Assembly (NCBI GenBank): GCA_947561715.1
Contig: OX387201.1
Span: 22,210,001 to 22,274,000, forward strand
Direction of reading: 5' to 3'
DNA length: 64,000 bases
From: Ascidia mentula
Taxonomy: Eukaryota; Chordata; Ascidiacea; Phlebobranchia; Ascidiidae
The notes below the pieces were generated by a model, which was not told the DNA's origin, ran no database searches, and saw nothing but the letters and a program-made list of their open reading frames with translations. Made by a program: the position numbers and the translations under genes. Of this stretch, positions 51,742 through 64,000 are shown one piece after another (within the stretch, counting starts at the first letter, position 1; each line of letters starts with the position of its first letter).

Positions 51742-53905
51742 ATGGCGACCACATCACCGGATATGACGACAATCAAAGGTGGGTTTTATACAAACAAGTA
51801 TTCATACTCCATCATTATTTCGTCATAATAATTACCACACATGCTTTGTAGCATGGCACAAACTTTTACGTAATCATCTGCCAGCTTGGACTAATGGCGC
51901 CCGTGATGGGAAGAATAATTTTAATAAATTTAATTAATTGCTTTGCACATATGATTGGGGACATCCCCGAACGTGACGCGATACCAGACGTCACGTGACA
52001 CTTGTTTTTTTCCTCAGCCAATGCGAGCACGCCGACGTCAGGTGGGGGGGGCCTGGATGATAATACAATCATCTACATTTGCACCACGTATGTAAACAAT
52101 GTCCGCACTTTACACAGAATAAACTGACGAATATTTTTATATTCAGGGTTGTGGTGGGGATCGGGATGATTGGCATAGGATGCACTGTACATTACAAAAT
52201 CCTATGGTACTACCTCAGGCGGCCAAAGGCTTACCTTCTGGGGGTTCTTCTGCAATTACTTCTCGTGCCATGTAAGAAATTAACAAAAAATTTATGTGAA
52301 ACACTGTTGTGGTTTGTGTTGTAGTGGAAGAGTTAATTTATGTGAAACATCGCAGTGGTGGCTTGGGCGCTTGCGAAGATGTTCCAAATGCCTCAGGAGG
52401 AAGCACTGGGAGTTATGATACAGGGATGTTGTCCAGGGGGAACTACCAGCAACATCGTGGTCTATTGGCTTGACGGGGTCGTTGACCTAAGGTAACCTCA
52501 GAATTCGGTTAACCAGGGGTCTCCAACCACGCTCTACGAGACATTTGCAACTTTTCCTCACGGGAATGAAACCTTAATCTATTGACGTCACAAGTTCCAC
52601 ATAAATGTTATCAGCTTTGTTCAATGACGTCTGTCTTACTTGAAGGTGAAAATAATATCTGCGTTAAACCGGTTCTAAGTTCAAAAAGGTTGTTGACCTC
52701 TGACGTAACCGGCCAATAAACTTGTGTGGATTCCATGGTGTCACGTTTGAGTACAGCGTCATCCATCATGGAGGTCATTGTCCTCTAATTGCGAGTTTGT
52801 GAATCAGCACCAGTGCCTCACGCACGAATTCACTCCCTTGAGTGGTTCCTAACCCACATGTGTTTATTTTTCAGTGTTGCCATGACAGCAACCTCAACAC
52901 TTCTTGCCATGGGGACTTTGCCGCTGTGGTTGTTTATATTTCAGAATGCAGAAAACATAACAAGCTTTGTCATTCCCTTTCAAGAACTTGGTGGGTTTTG
53001 GAACTTTTTCCATGTTTGAAATTTTTTGTCATACAATCTGTGTGTGAGGCATTCTTACATACATTTGGCTACAATTGAACAAGTCCCAACTGATGTTTTT
53101 ATATTTCCAGGAATAACTTTCGCATGTTTGGTGGTTCCCCTACTGTTGGGAGTTTTAATCAACGCAAAATTTCCGAAGAGAGCGAAGATTATTTCCAAAG
53201 TATGGGAAATCCCCAAAATAACCGACTTCGCATGTTCCATCCATGGAAATCATACTAACCGCCACATGTTTATCCGCAGGTTCTGATAATCTTGGCCTCG
53301 TTGTCAGTCTTGATTATTTTAATTGTGACGACAGTGTTGCGTCGTCAGTATTTTGTTCTCTCGTGGCGGCAGATAGTGGTAAGTTTTTCTTCACGCAAAC
53401 GTCATTAATAATTTTTGTGGAAACTCATGAACTCAGGTCGCTGCCATCATGCCTCTACTTACCTACGTCATCGGTTACTTAGCGACCATCGTTCCCCGCC
53501 TGAGATTGCCTCCCAAAAGTCGTCGCACGGTAGCGCTAGAGGTAGCACTGCAGAACGTGCAGGTTTGCGCTGCGGTCATCCAACTTACTTTTGCACAAGC
53601 ACCAAGAATACAATTCCAGATCATTCTCTTTCCGCTCATCTTCTATGTATTCCAGGTTTGTGTAAAGTTCTATTGGTTCTTTGGGGGATTCAGTAAAATA
53701 CTTTTTCAATAAATCCTGACTAAATGTGCAGGCTAGTTACGCTGCACTTATGTCGCTCGCCTACATCTTCGGTAAAAAATATGGCTGGATTAAACCTGAC
53801 GGTGATGAGGTTCAACTTTCACAACTTGAAGAAAGAGTTGACGAAGGTCAAGAGAATCCAACATTCCAAGGCGACCAGGAAAAGAACAAGAACGGAACGA
53901 TTTAA
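51742..53905 (+). CDS. SLC10-family sodium/bile-acid-type cotransporter (9 exons)
   Basis: Exons 51742-51778, 52018-52087, 52147-52271, 52356-52491, 52875-52990, 53111-53199, 53280-53378, 53437-53655 and 53732-53905 give 354 residues, close to the usual SLC10A1/A2 size. A short N-terminus has a glycosylation sequon (NAST). Family marks are [37 protein letters not shown], and [20 protein letters not shown], which lie in the crossing-helix regions that bind sodium and substrate. The vertebrate ETG-x-QN sequence is here EVALQN, so part of the sodium site may differ. Nine or ten membrane helices are apparent, and the C-terminus is charged and cytosolic. The substrate (bile salt, steroid sulfate or other) cannot be told from sequence. 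Confidence 0.93.
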
Positions 53906-56900
53906 CCAAACTGAAATTGCAGGAAATATCGACATGTTTTATTTGTTTAAAACCTTTGACATTAAGTTATGACATCATTAGTTCTCCTTGTTAGAAGTTA
54001 ATAGAGAAGGGATTTCATTTAAAAACAGTTGCTGGTTTGATAATGTAAAAAACCATGTTTGTCGACTTCTATGTGTGCTTGCAACTTATCTTTACCGCTA
54101 ATAACTTTTTCTTTGCTATTAATACCTTTCTATTATCACATCCACATGTTTTTTCTAATCAATTTCAACGCGATGATATGGCCAATAATATTGATCTAAA
54201 AAATTAAAGATGTTAATTTTTAGACACCCAGTTTTGCACGGTTTTCAAATAAGGCCGAAAGAACAGTTTTTATGCAAAAGGTTTTCGTCGTTTGTTTTGT
54301 AAATCAGCAAACGAACGAAAACACAGCAGTAAAAAAATATACGATTCTGTCTTTATTTTTATAATTAAGACCGCGAGGTTGTTAAAATCCCGTAACTCTA
54401 TGGCAGACTGGCCACCAGCGCCATGACATTTTGGATCAACAATTCAAATCCAATGCTGCAAGGAACATAAAAATCCGTGTTAAATATGACGGAAGATTCT
54501 GATACAGCGGATCGCGAAGTTTTTCGTCAGTCTCTGTAACATAGAAATCTGTGTAAATATGAACGCTGTAATGTAGTATTTTAGCTCAAATATATAACCA
54601 ATAATAACGGGTGGATGCCATGCATCACGTCAAACCATTAAAAATCGAACAGATTTCTATTTTACACAGATTAAATTTGGATAAATTTTGGCGATGACTT
54701 TGTGACCCGGTGTTGCAGTATTTTTCAATTATGACCAGCAAGCTAAAATCCAATGATAGGTCTCTAACATTCGTAAAAAAATTGAAAATTGTTTGTTTTG
54801 CATTTAACATTACGGAACTTAATAAAATGTTATATTTATAAAAACAAATTTTGATCTGTGCGAAGAAAATAAAGACATAGAATATTTGACTGAGGATTTA
54901 AAAACGAAGATTTAATGATAATTCGTAAATTTTGCTTCCGCCATTCCGACTTGCCAACGAGATGTGCTTGTTTAATGAAAACTGCCCTAAGATAATTTGT
55001 TTTCTGGTGCGTTGTAGGAATAAGTTCCCGAAGATTGTTTGGGTGAATTTTGTGCGTTTCAGCCTTTACGTAAATTTAAACCTGAATATGAAGATACCGA
55101 ATCTTTTGTAAATTGAAATCAACAAGTTAAAAAGACAAAAACTGTTATGTCGCTTTGTTTTTTTGAAAATATTATGTTTGAATGTAGGCCTATATTTTAC
55201 TAACTTTTAAACAATTATCATTTGGGAAATAACATATTTATAATTTGAACGATTTTAATGTTTCTTAGCAGGACACAACTGTGGAATAATATGAAAGAAT
55301 AATTGTATCCTCCATTTTGCTTTAATGTTTTGACAAAATATTTATAGCTTTTACCGACTTGACTCAGATTACCGCATTCTCAATTATATTTAGGGTAAGT
55401 TTACAATACACATTTTGTCTGTAAACTAACATACATTTTGTACAGTTGTATCTCAAAATTCAAGTGAATGTCAAGGACTAATTCTCCAAATATATTTTTG
55501 AAATGTTTTGTGCAATAAACAATTTAACCAAAATACTAGGATATGAATATTAAGATTGTTTATTTGTTGAAAATACATGCAATGTTCATCGAAAATATCC
55601 TTCCAGACCAGTCTGCAGAATATGGCAGTTCCCGACGAGATTGTGGGTGTGCAAGACTAAATCTTTTCGGGTGCGTGCGTGCACGACCCCTTAACCCGCG
55701 TGCAACAATGTTTATGTTTAGACATTCGCGAACCGAAAAATTTTCGTGTGCAGTGAGAAACATTTGGCGTGCAAACAAAAAAAAGTTGAAGAAAAACTTG
55801 CACGTGCAGCTGCCAAACTCTGCAGACTGGCTTCCTGACAGATTCTGTTTCCAATGTGGCCTATGTTTGGCTTTGTTGTGTTTTGTTCAGGACACTGGCG
55901 CTAAATAAAACTTTTACTAAACAAAATTTGTAGATAATAAAATTTAACAAAATAATTTTTGTACCTATTCAGAAAAAAGAAATTGTGAAATGTGTTGCTT
56001 TGGTACCATGCTTACTGATATTAAATGGCATGTTGATTTCCACAGATTAAACACTTGCTAAAATTCATCCTGGTCTAGTGTGTTTGGGCATATAGTTGCT
56101 TTTGGTGAGCCTGATATGCTTGCATGGCGTTATGCTTCCATTGCACTTGAAAATTGTAAAAAAAAACTGTTTTCGCTTCTATATCCAATATATACTTATA
56201 TTAAATCATATGGTTTACAGGCTTCGCAGCCTAGCTGGATCAGCCAGTTTTTTTTCATTTGCTAGAGCATTCGGCCTGGGGTCGTGAGTTCAAACCTTTT
56301 TTAAATCACGCTCCGACTTGCCAAGAAGAAGTGGCTGATCCAGCTAGGCTGTATTGTCTGGGCTGCGTAACCTGTAAACCTCATGATCGCGATTAGTTAG
56401 CTGTGATCGCCAAGCAAGGACCTGCGCAATGGGGTAATCATGCCATTACATGAAATATTACTGTGTTATTAAATCATATGTATATTTTTGTTTAAGGTTA
56501 TTTTGAAAAAATATGGTATGGTAAGATTTTTTATTAAACAACGAAGTTGATCTGGCACATTTGACACTCTGCTGCAAACCTTCGCGTTTAGTTAAGGGCA
56601 ATTAGAATGATGGCCAACTTGTATTTTAATTGTTGACAAAAACCAACAGATAAAAACATCAATATAATATTCAAACTTTAGGCCAGCTTATTGTTGGTCT
56701 TACATTGTGGAATGGGAGCCGTAAAATGAATCAGAGTGGGAAATCTCAGGTCTTTTTCTGGTTGTTTCGCTACAAATTAGACCTAAATTATCACCTTTTC
56801 CAGTTAGTAACAACCTTAGGGATCGTACATAAATCAATATGTAATAAACAAAATTTAAAGGAATTGCTCAGCCACATGCATTCTACTGGCTTCATTATTT

Positions 56901-57278
56901 TGTGTTTAATAATTGTATGAATTAAAACTGTAAGCAAACTTGTATATGTACCTGTCCAGAAGACAAAATCTCCTGTTATACATTATAAGCTCTGATAACT
57001 TAGCAGGAGTATTGAAAGGCATAAAATAAAGAAAATTCTCATCATATTTTGACTCGTTCCTGCTGTAATTTTGCATGCAAAAGTTTATGTTTTGCATGCA
57101 AATATAAAAAGAGCAGATTATTCAACATTGCATGAATGAACATAAACATTATCCCATGCATTTTTGTGATTGATTTTCAACACAAGCAATGATCGATTAC
57201 TTAAAACTAAGAAAAAGTTCATCTGTGTTTGACAATCATAACTCCCATAACTGTTACCAATTATGCTTTTTGTTTAGA
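53906..57278. other. AT-rich spacer before the ARFGEF gene
   Basis: No supported coding exon. The frame 55543-55908 crosses a locally GC-richer, CpG-containing patch (about 55660-55710) that may mark a promoter rather than a gene. A palindromic tRNA-like element sits at 56212-56380. The first coding exon of ARFGEF starts right after an acceptor-like TTTGTTTAG, so an upstream untranslated exon may lie here. Confidence 0.5.
56212..56380. mobile_element. 169-bp palindromic element with tRNA-like promoter core
   Basis: The ends GGTTTACAGG and CCTGTAAACC are perfect inverted copies. Next inside, CAGCCTAGCTGGATCAGCCA pairs with GGCTGATCCAGCTAGGCTG. The centre reads GCTAGAGCATTCGGCCTGGG and GTCGTGAGTTCAAACC, which resembles a tRNA A-box to B-box span. 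It could be a MITE that captured a SINE fragment, or a folded SINE. No clear target duplication was found. Confidence 0.6.
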
Positions 57279-60200
57279 ATGCAGAAATCGAAACAGACTC
57301 GAAACATGTTTCTTACACGAGCATTGGAGCGAATACTGGCTGACAAGGAACTTCGCAAATCACAAAATGCTCAATTGAAGAAAGCTTGCAAGCTAGCTCT
57401 CGGTAAGTCCCCTGTTATCTGAATCACTTCAAGATATTTTTAACTTGAAACTGCTTTTCAACAAATAATTAGGAAAATTTTCTGGGAATAATTTTTTTTA
57501 TGCAACCTGGTTTTCTATCTTTGAATGATTTCATTGTGATTTTGGCAAATATTCTTATGTGTGTTTGTTATCAATTGTTTGGTCATAAAGGTGTGTCAGT
57601 TGTCATAATAGTTTAGTAAATGTGTACTCTGTATGTTTGCAGATGAAATAAAGGCTGACCTGGAACATGACAGGTATTACCTCGTGGTATTCATGTTTAA
57701 TTGATGTTGGAAGTAATTTTGTTAAACACCGATCCTCAACCATTTTATATTTTACATTTGAGGACATTATAATTATCTAAATTAAATCACAAGAAGCAGA
57801 AACAAAACGTACATATTGATAAAAAACTTGAAAAGCAAGCATTTCTTATTAGTAAAAATCCATTCACTCCTTAATTTTGGTGTTGTTTACTAGATACAAC
57901 ATATGGTAAACACAGCCTATAAATATATTGGAGGGTACCTAAAAATACCCTGCAAGTTTAATGATCACCAATCCGACTTTTCCATCTTGTTGACGTTTTA
58001 AAGGAAAAACTTTCCTTTGTGAAATATTTTCCTTGTAACAAAAATTTTTGTTTTGGTAAAAGCCCTGAGCAACATTTGACCTTCCCTGCACCAATTTTTG
58101 TCATGTTTCACTCTGACTTGCCACAACTTAGGCACCCGTGCCTTATTTTGAAGCTGTTTTAGAAAAAAAATTAAACTCAGTGGCATAACACAAATTTCTT
58201 TTTTCTCTCAAAATCTTTTTTTTGTTTTTCACAATGTACCCTTTTTTCTTACGTTTTCCTGGATGTAATGTGCCGATGGGTGAGCATCTCTGGACTGGAC
58301 TCTGTTGTAATCAGTTATTATTGCAGCCCTGGAGATGGACCTCCAAAATCACCATACACGATAATCGAAGCAGATCGTTATTTCCTTGTGTTCGAGATGG
58401 CTTGCAAGTCGAAGTCACCAAGCATAGTTACGGCCGCACTTGACTGCCTACAGGTACTTTTTGAATAACTTCGAGACTTTCGGATTGTTTTAATATTTTG
58501 TGATTACCCCAACATATTAATGTATATTGGCTTTCTTTTTTGCAGAAAATGATTGTTTATGGGATATTGGTGGGGAATGCCCCAGATTCATCATTGCCTG
58601 GTAAACGGTTGATTGATCGTGTGATAGATGCAATTTGCCAGTGTTTTGTTGGTGTTCAAACCGACGAACAAGTCCAGCTGCAAATAATTAAGGTCTGCTT
58701 AAGTTATTGGTTTGATTAACAAGGATAGCAAGTGCCATAACAATATTGAGAGGCTATTGTTTAAAATCCCGGTTCACCTTGCAAAGTTTGTGTTTGCCAT
58801 TTTATTACATTATCATTATCACTGATTCAAACACAGTCTAACAACCTCTTTCATCTTCCAATGTTGACCGGGTTATCCACTTGTTACAAACACTAATTAT
58901 CAGAAATCATATGTTTGTTATTCCTGGATTTATTTCATGAGTTTCTCAGGTTTTACTGACGGCCGTGACAAGCAACAATTGTGAGATCCACGAGGGGACC
59001 TTGCTTCAAGCAGTTCGAACGTGTTATAATGTTTATCTGGCTTCAAAAAATCCTGTCAACCAGGTTTACCATGTTTGGCTTGTTTTAATTTAACTGCATT
59101 CTTTATAGTAATTACTGGTGTAGTATTTTGTGACAGACATGGACTGTTTCAAAACTTTATTTGCACAAGCTTTCGAAAGCTTGCCCTAACTTCATCAGGT
59201 TTTATAAATGTGACAAAATGCAATAAGGGCGCAAAAACAAAAACGCACATAGGGGTCACCATTGGTCACTTTGTGCCCATGGCATCTTGGTGTGTGTCCT
59301 GGTTCATGAAGACCAGGTCTCTGGTAAGAACGTGGTTGAGTCCAAGAATGAAACACGTTCCAAAACAGAGCTTCAGAAATTACTAAAAGTAAACGATCTG
59401 AAACTGACATGCTTTAAATGTTTCTGCAGACAACTGCCCGGGCAACTTTGACTCAAATGCTTAACGTTATTTTCTCAAGAATGGAAGCACAAGCCGTAAG
59501 CTGTTTTATTTTTTCACAATATTTTGCTAAAAAACAAATGCATTTTAGGAATATGACGAATGTTTGGCAAAAAAACTAAAAGATGAAAATAACCCGACCA
59601 TTCAGGTGAGTGTGTAGGTCAGTGTATTTGCTTCATTATTTAACAAACTTCCTAACAGATTTCCCAGAGCAAGATTCCAATAATAGAACAGAATGGAATT
59701 TTAGAGCAGGGTATTGCTTGTATGAATATAAGCTTTAATATTATGAAATAATTCTTTCATTTAATAATCAGATGAAGCGCCTGAAAGTGATCGACACCAC
59801 ACAAAGATGGTTGCTGACACCATTAATGGAAACTCTCTTGTGACATCACAAACCTCTATTGAAAACATGGCAACTGAATCTGAAGACGGAAATTTTGGAA
59901 ATTTTCAAGGTAACATTTTTAATTTGTGTTTTGTGTTTTTTGCATCTTCTGTGGGTGTTTAGGAGTAAATGGTGTCAGAGATCCAGCAGAAGACGATCAC
60001 ATGAGTTTGGAAGTTGAGGAGATTTTAAGTGATCTTGTTAACAGGGTTGCCATGGAAGCAGAACAACACAGAAAAGGTTTGTTTGGACAAAATCCGTTTC
60101 CTAGTTAAATGTAGAAAAATTTTTTCATATATAACTTTATGTAAATTGCCGCTTTCATTGTGGAAACCAGAAATTTGTGGCTTAGGGCAGATGTTCCCAA

Positions 60201-63200
60201 ATATTGTGTTGTTTTATTGTTGTCAAGGCGATGCAGGTTTTGGAAGAATTTAGTTTATAACAAACTGCTGTATTTTTAACTAATTAAAAAACAAATTATC
60301 ATTATTATTTCATAAGTGAAATTGTCCCAATAATACGGTCAACATTTTGCAGATGTATTTTCACAACATTTTGTTAGAGATTTGTTCGATACAAATTCAT
60401 GAAAGTTTGAAACTAATGACTCAGGGTAGAAATCTGTTGGATTTTGCCAGTTCTTCTGCCTAACTTTTGTTCAATTTAACCGTTATTGTAAAACACTTGA
60501 CCCACAAATCCATTAAAATCCAATCAGAAACCTCCCCATAAAGTCACAGCATGCTCTGTTTTTAATGTTGAAAAATTGCATCAGTTTAATAATTTAACTC
60601 AATAACTTGCATCAGTCACCTTAGATTTCACTAATTTAACATAAATGGATGTTACGCAGGCAGTCATAAAACAAATACCAAGACTTTGGGTAAAGATTGT
60701 CATATTTCAAAAATTTATTTGTAACATGTGCTTTAATTAATATTTTTATTTAATCTTTTGTCAAAATACAGCCAATGCTTGCTTGCCTTCAGGAATATTA
60801 CAACAACTCTTTATATTCTGTTTCTCTTTAAAAACTAAGGAACAAAAATGTTTTCAGAAATTCCTCTATCCCGAAACACTTCTATTAGTTCAGTTGCCAC
60901 TTCCGTTGCTGGGGACGATCTTTTGCGTAGAAACATAAATTTTTCCCATGTCCTACAAAAAGATGCTTTCCTGGTTTTCAGGTTTGTGCGTTTAAAGCTA
61001 TTTATTATTTGTAAGAAACAAAGTTTCAATATTTTTCTCATGAAAAACATTTCAGGAGTTTTTGCAAACTCAGCATGAAGTTGTTGTCTGAAGGCCCCCC
61101 AGATCCAAGGTAAAAACTTTTATCCAATATTTTATGAAAGGTTAAATGTCGATTGTTTCAAGGTCACATGAACTTCGTTCAAAGATTCTGTCGCTTCACT
61201 TATTGTTGTCCATTCTAGAATCGGCTGGTCCTGTGTTCCGTAACAATGAAATGTTTATTAATGCCATAAAGCAGGTTTGTTTCATCACAAAATGACTTCT
61301 TTTGTTTCTAGAATTTATGTTATTCCACATAATTTACCATGTAACTATTGTATTGTGATTTTTGTCGTTGTTTTTTTCTAGTATTTGTGCGTTGCTCTGA
61401 GCAAGAATGGAGTTTCTGGCGTTCCTGAAGTTTTTCATCTCTCCCTTGAAATATTCGTGAAACTTTTGGAAAATTTTAAAACACACCTGAAAATGCAAGT
61501 ACAGGTAAAAATATTTTATATCTGAGAATTTGTTTGAATAATTGAACAACAGTTTTTTTCGTGAAGGTTTTCTTTAAAGAAATCTTCCTTAACATATTGG
61601 AATCAAGTTCGTCGTCGTTCACCCATAAGTGGATGGCTCTGGAGTCACTTCTGAAAATATGCTCTGATGCTCAATCAATGGTCGATATCTACGTCAACTA
61701 TGACTGCGATATAAATGCTGCAAATATTTTCCATCAGCTTGTAACATTGCTTTCCAAGCTTGCTCATGTCACACATTCACACACAGGAATAACACTGCCT
61801 CAGGTACAACTAACAGTTATTTGCATTAATATAAATAATTTGTTTTCTGATAAATTTATTCTTTTCTGCCACAGGAAGAAGCAATCAGAAAGAAAAGTTT
61901 GGAATGTCTTGTGATGATAATGAACTGCATGGTGGAATGGACGAAAGATCTCTATCTTAACCCCCACTCGATGTCACACTTGGGTGAGAGCCATAATAAG
62001 GAAATAAACAATTTGGTTTTGTTTAAATTCGATCCAAATGCTGCTTATAATTAATATCATTGTAACAATATTGTGTAGAAATAAACCTTTGATAGCAGTA
62101 CTGGAGCTGGCCTTGTTTATTTATATAAATCCATCATAATATGAGTTTTTTTCACCAGGTAAAGAACACTTGCCAGAGGTCGGCCAAGTTGGAAACCTTT
62201 CAATCACATCTTCGCAGTCAAACATGGGCAGCCATGCTTCATTAAACTCTGATTCATCTGAACATACGCTTAATAGCATCACTGGAGGCGCTGCAGACAA
62301 TCCTGAAGCACTAGAAGTGGTCAAACAGCAAAAAGATATTCTTGAGCAAGGAATCAACATGTATGTTAACAATATTTCAATTGATTTTGAAAAGTTTTTT
62401 AACCTTGAAATAATGTTCCAGGTTCAACAGAAAACCTGGGAAGGGAATCTCCTTCCTTCAAACTCAAGGAATGTTGGGTCACGCTTCAGTGGACATTGCT
62501 GAATTCCTTATGTCCGAAACGAGACTTTCTCCATCAGAAGTCGGAGATTATTTGGGTGAAAACGAAAAGTATGTGGGAATTTACATTGGTCTGATTCTAA
62601 AGGAATCGCCACATGTACAATGTTAATAAGTTGCAATTTCAAGAATTTCAATTTTTTCATTTTAATTTTTTTAGAATCAACAAGGAAGTGATGTACGCAT
62701 ATGTTGACCTCCTCGACTTCAGCTCCACAGACTTTGTGTCTGCTTTGAGACTATTTCTTGAAGGATTCCGACTTCCTGGGGAAGCCCAGAAAATTGATCG
62801 AATGATGGAGAAGTTTGCAAGCAGATATTGTGACTGCAATCCAAGGTTATTTGATGATAAAATCTGTTAATAATAATAACTTACAAGTGTATTTGCAGTG
62901 GAACAGTGTTTGCCTCAGCTGATGCAGCCTATGTACTGGCTTACAGCATTATCATGCTTACAACAGACCTGCACAGCACTCAGGTTAAAATGATCAAATT
63001 TACATTGGCGTGATTTTTTATTGAAGTGTATTTCATGATAAACTGAATTTGAGTGAAATTAAATCCAGGTTAAGAAGAAGATGTCCCAGGAGGATTATAT
63101 CCGGATGAATCGAGGGATCAATGATAGCAAGGACCTTCCACGAGAATATCTTGAAGATATTTATGATCAAATCAAGAAGAAGGAAATTGCCTTGAAATCG

Positions 63201-64000
63201 ACTCGTTCTGGAGCAAAAGCAGCGAATATTAAAGGTTTGGGTTGATTTTGTTTGTATGTTGTTATATCCAGTGTAATCTACCAAGACTTTAATGGCAAAA
63301 TGTTTGTCTACATGCCTTATTACATGGGGTTGTTTGTGCCCAGGTAATGTATCGGCTGCTCAGCGTATGAGGGACATGCAGGACATGGCGACCACTGCTA
63401 AAGCGCTGATGGAGGCTGCGAGCCATGTTGAAGTTGAATTCATCAGCACCACCCACTACGAACATGTCCGACCCATGTTCAAGGTTCCATGTTGTGGTGA
63501 TTTCTTATAAACTTGAAAATAATTATTGTTTGTGGGCAGTCATGTTGGAGGTCGATCATGGTGGCCTTCTCCATGGGTTTACAAGATTTTGAGGACAGAG
63601 AAATAACTACATTGTGTTTGAATGGGATGAAGTGTGCAGTCAGGGTAGCCTGCATATTTGGCTTGTCGGTAATTATTTGTCTCTGAACAAACTTTAATGG
63701 CTTCCATAATTTGTGACATCACAAATGGTTTTGTTGATTGTAGTTGGAGCGCGACACTTTTATTCAAGCTTTGTCGAGATTTTCGCTCCTCCAGGCAACT
63801 GCTGGAATGCGGGAGCTCAAGTGGAAAAACATTGAATCGATAAAAACCCTGATATCGATCGCTTACACTGATGGGAATTACCTCCAGGAATCTTGGCATG
63901 AGGTTATTATTTTGTTGGTATCGACATTTACTCCATAATATTCACAAGAATATCTTAGATTCTAAAATGCATCTCACATCTTGAACTCCTGCAATTGATT
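57279..64000 (+). CDS. ARFGEF: Brefeldin A-inhibited Arf guanine-exchange factor (BIG1/BIG2), 3'-truncated by window end
   Basis: Large Sec7 exchange factor that activates Arf GTPases at trans-Golgi and endosome. Exons: 57279-57402, 57643-57673, 58327-58453, 58546-58692, 58950-59063, 59430-59495, 59549-59605, 59659-59710, 59772-59909, 59963-60076, 60858-60981, 61055-61109, 61163-61274, 61382-61504, 61567-61803, 61875-61983, 62159-62360, 62422-62568, 62675-62845, 62899-62983, 63069-63234, 63344-63483, 63540-63668, 63744-63902, 63959-end. Start [26 protein letters not shown] region with [19 protein letters not shown] and [14 protein letters not shown]. Sec7 runs from [18 protein letters not shown] to [13 protein letters not shown], with the catalytic glutamate in [14 protein letters not shown] intact. 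HDS1 ([18 protein letters not shown]) follows. The linker before Sec7 is shorter than in vertebrate paralogues; a missed exon in the 60077-60857 intron is possible. One gene for BIG1 and BIG2 is inferred. Confidence 0.95.
59130..59400 (-). mobile_element. Possible retroelement 3' fragment in an ARFGEF intron
   Basis: On the minus strand the phrase CCTGATGAAGTTAGGGCAAG is followed by a perfect 18-base palindrome CAAGCTTTCGAAAGCTTG and then TGCAAATAAAG. This layout is typical, from memory, of tails of retroelements in several animal genomes. Upstream on that strand a degenerate frame (about 59410-59195) could be the end of a coding region. The family cannot be named from this piece. Confidence 0.35.

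Noticed and set aside
55543..55908. Plus-strand frame of 121 codons
   Set aside because: No recognisable domain, both strands open at once over a CpG-containing patch, and no splice or start context.

Overview
This is eukaryotic, animal nuclear DNA. Genes are split into many short exons (roughly 50-400 bp) by short GT-AG introns, are packed on both strands, and encode metazoan proteins: a three-repeat MYB, multi-EGF membrane protein, RGS22, SLC10 transporter, BIG-type Arf exchange factor and mitochondrial RNA polymerase. AT-rich composition, compact genes and one gene where vertebrates have several paralogues suggest an invertebrate chordate, most likely an ascidian of the Ciona type. The species assignment is inference. 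There are no bacterial genes, operons or CRISPR arrays.

Layout. 28-443 (-): 5' end of an unrecognised gene. 444-5336: no clear gene; a nest of non-autonomous DNA transposons at 3050-5023. 5337-10599 (+): POLRMT, 11 exons. 10914-18303 (-): a 24-exon type I/multi-EGF membrane protein (17 EGF modules) whose intron at 11311-13279 is filled by a 37-bp minisatellite of about 51 units. 20353-22380 (+): SBK-like kinase. 24366-27407 (+): secreted EF-hand protein with a Thr/Ser-rich tail. 28522-32290 (-): MYB transcription factor, 18 coding exons, complete. 33432-34309 (+): doubtful membrane-protein exons. 37961-38521: hAT-type MITE with an 8-bp target duplication. 39215-39878 (+): small helical protein. 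40743-41223 (+): last exons of a basic protein. 41392-49325 (-): RGS22. 51742-53905 (+): SLC10 sodium/bile-acid-type transporter. 57279-64000 (+): ARFGEF1/2 (BIG), running off the right edge inside the region after its Sec7 domain.

Exon joins were made by eye from GT-AG sites and reading phase. For POLRMT, the EGF protein, the EF-hand protein, MYB, SLC10 and the 39-kb protein, the joined exons give a total length divisible by three with no internal stop, which supports those models strongly. RGS22 is well supported as a gene, but several of its joins are not resolved.

The genes do not form one pathway. POLRMT and ARFGEF are housekeeping genes at the two edges; the middle (13-53 kb) holds developmental or tissue-type genes. 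The most striking non-genic signal is the perfect palindrome TGACGTCA, seen about 45 times between 13.3 and 52.6 kb in exons, introns and spacers, and not at all in the flanking housekeeping segments. A mosaic of CpG methylation could explain that boundary, but the abundance itself is unexplained.
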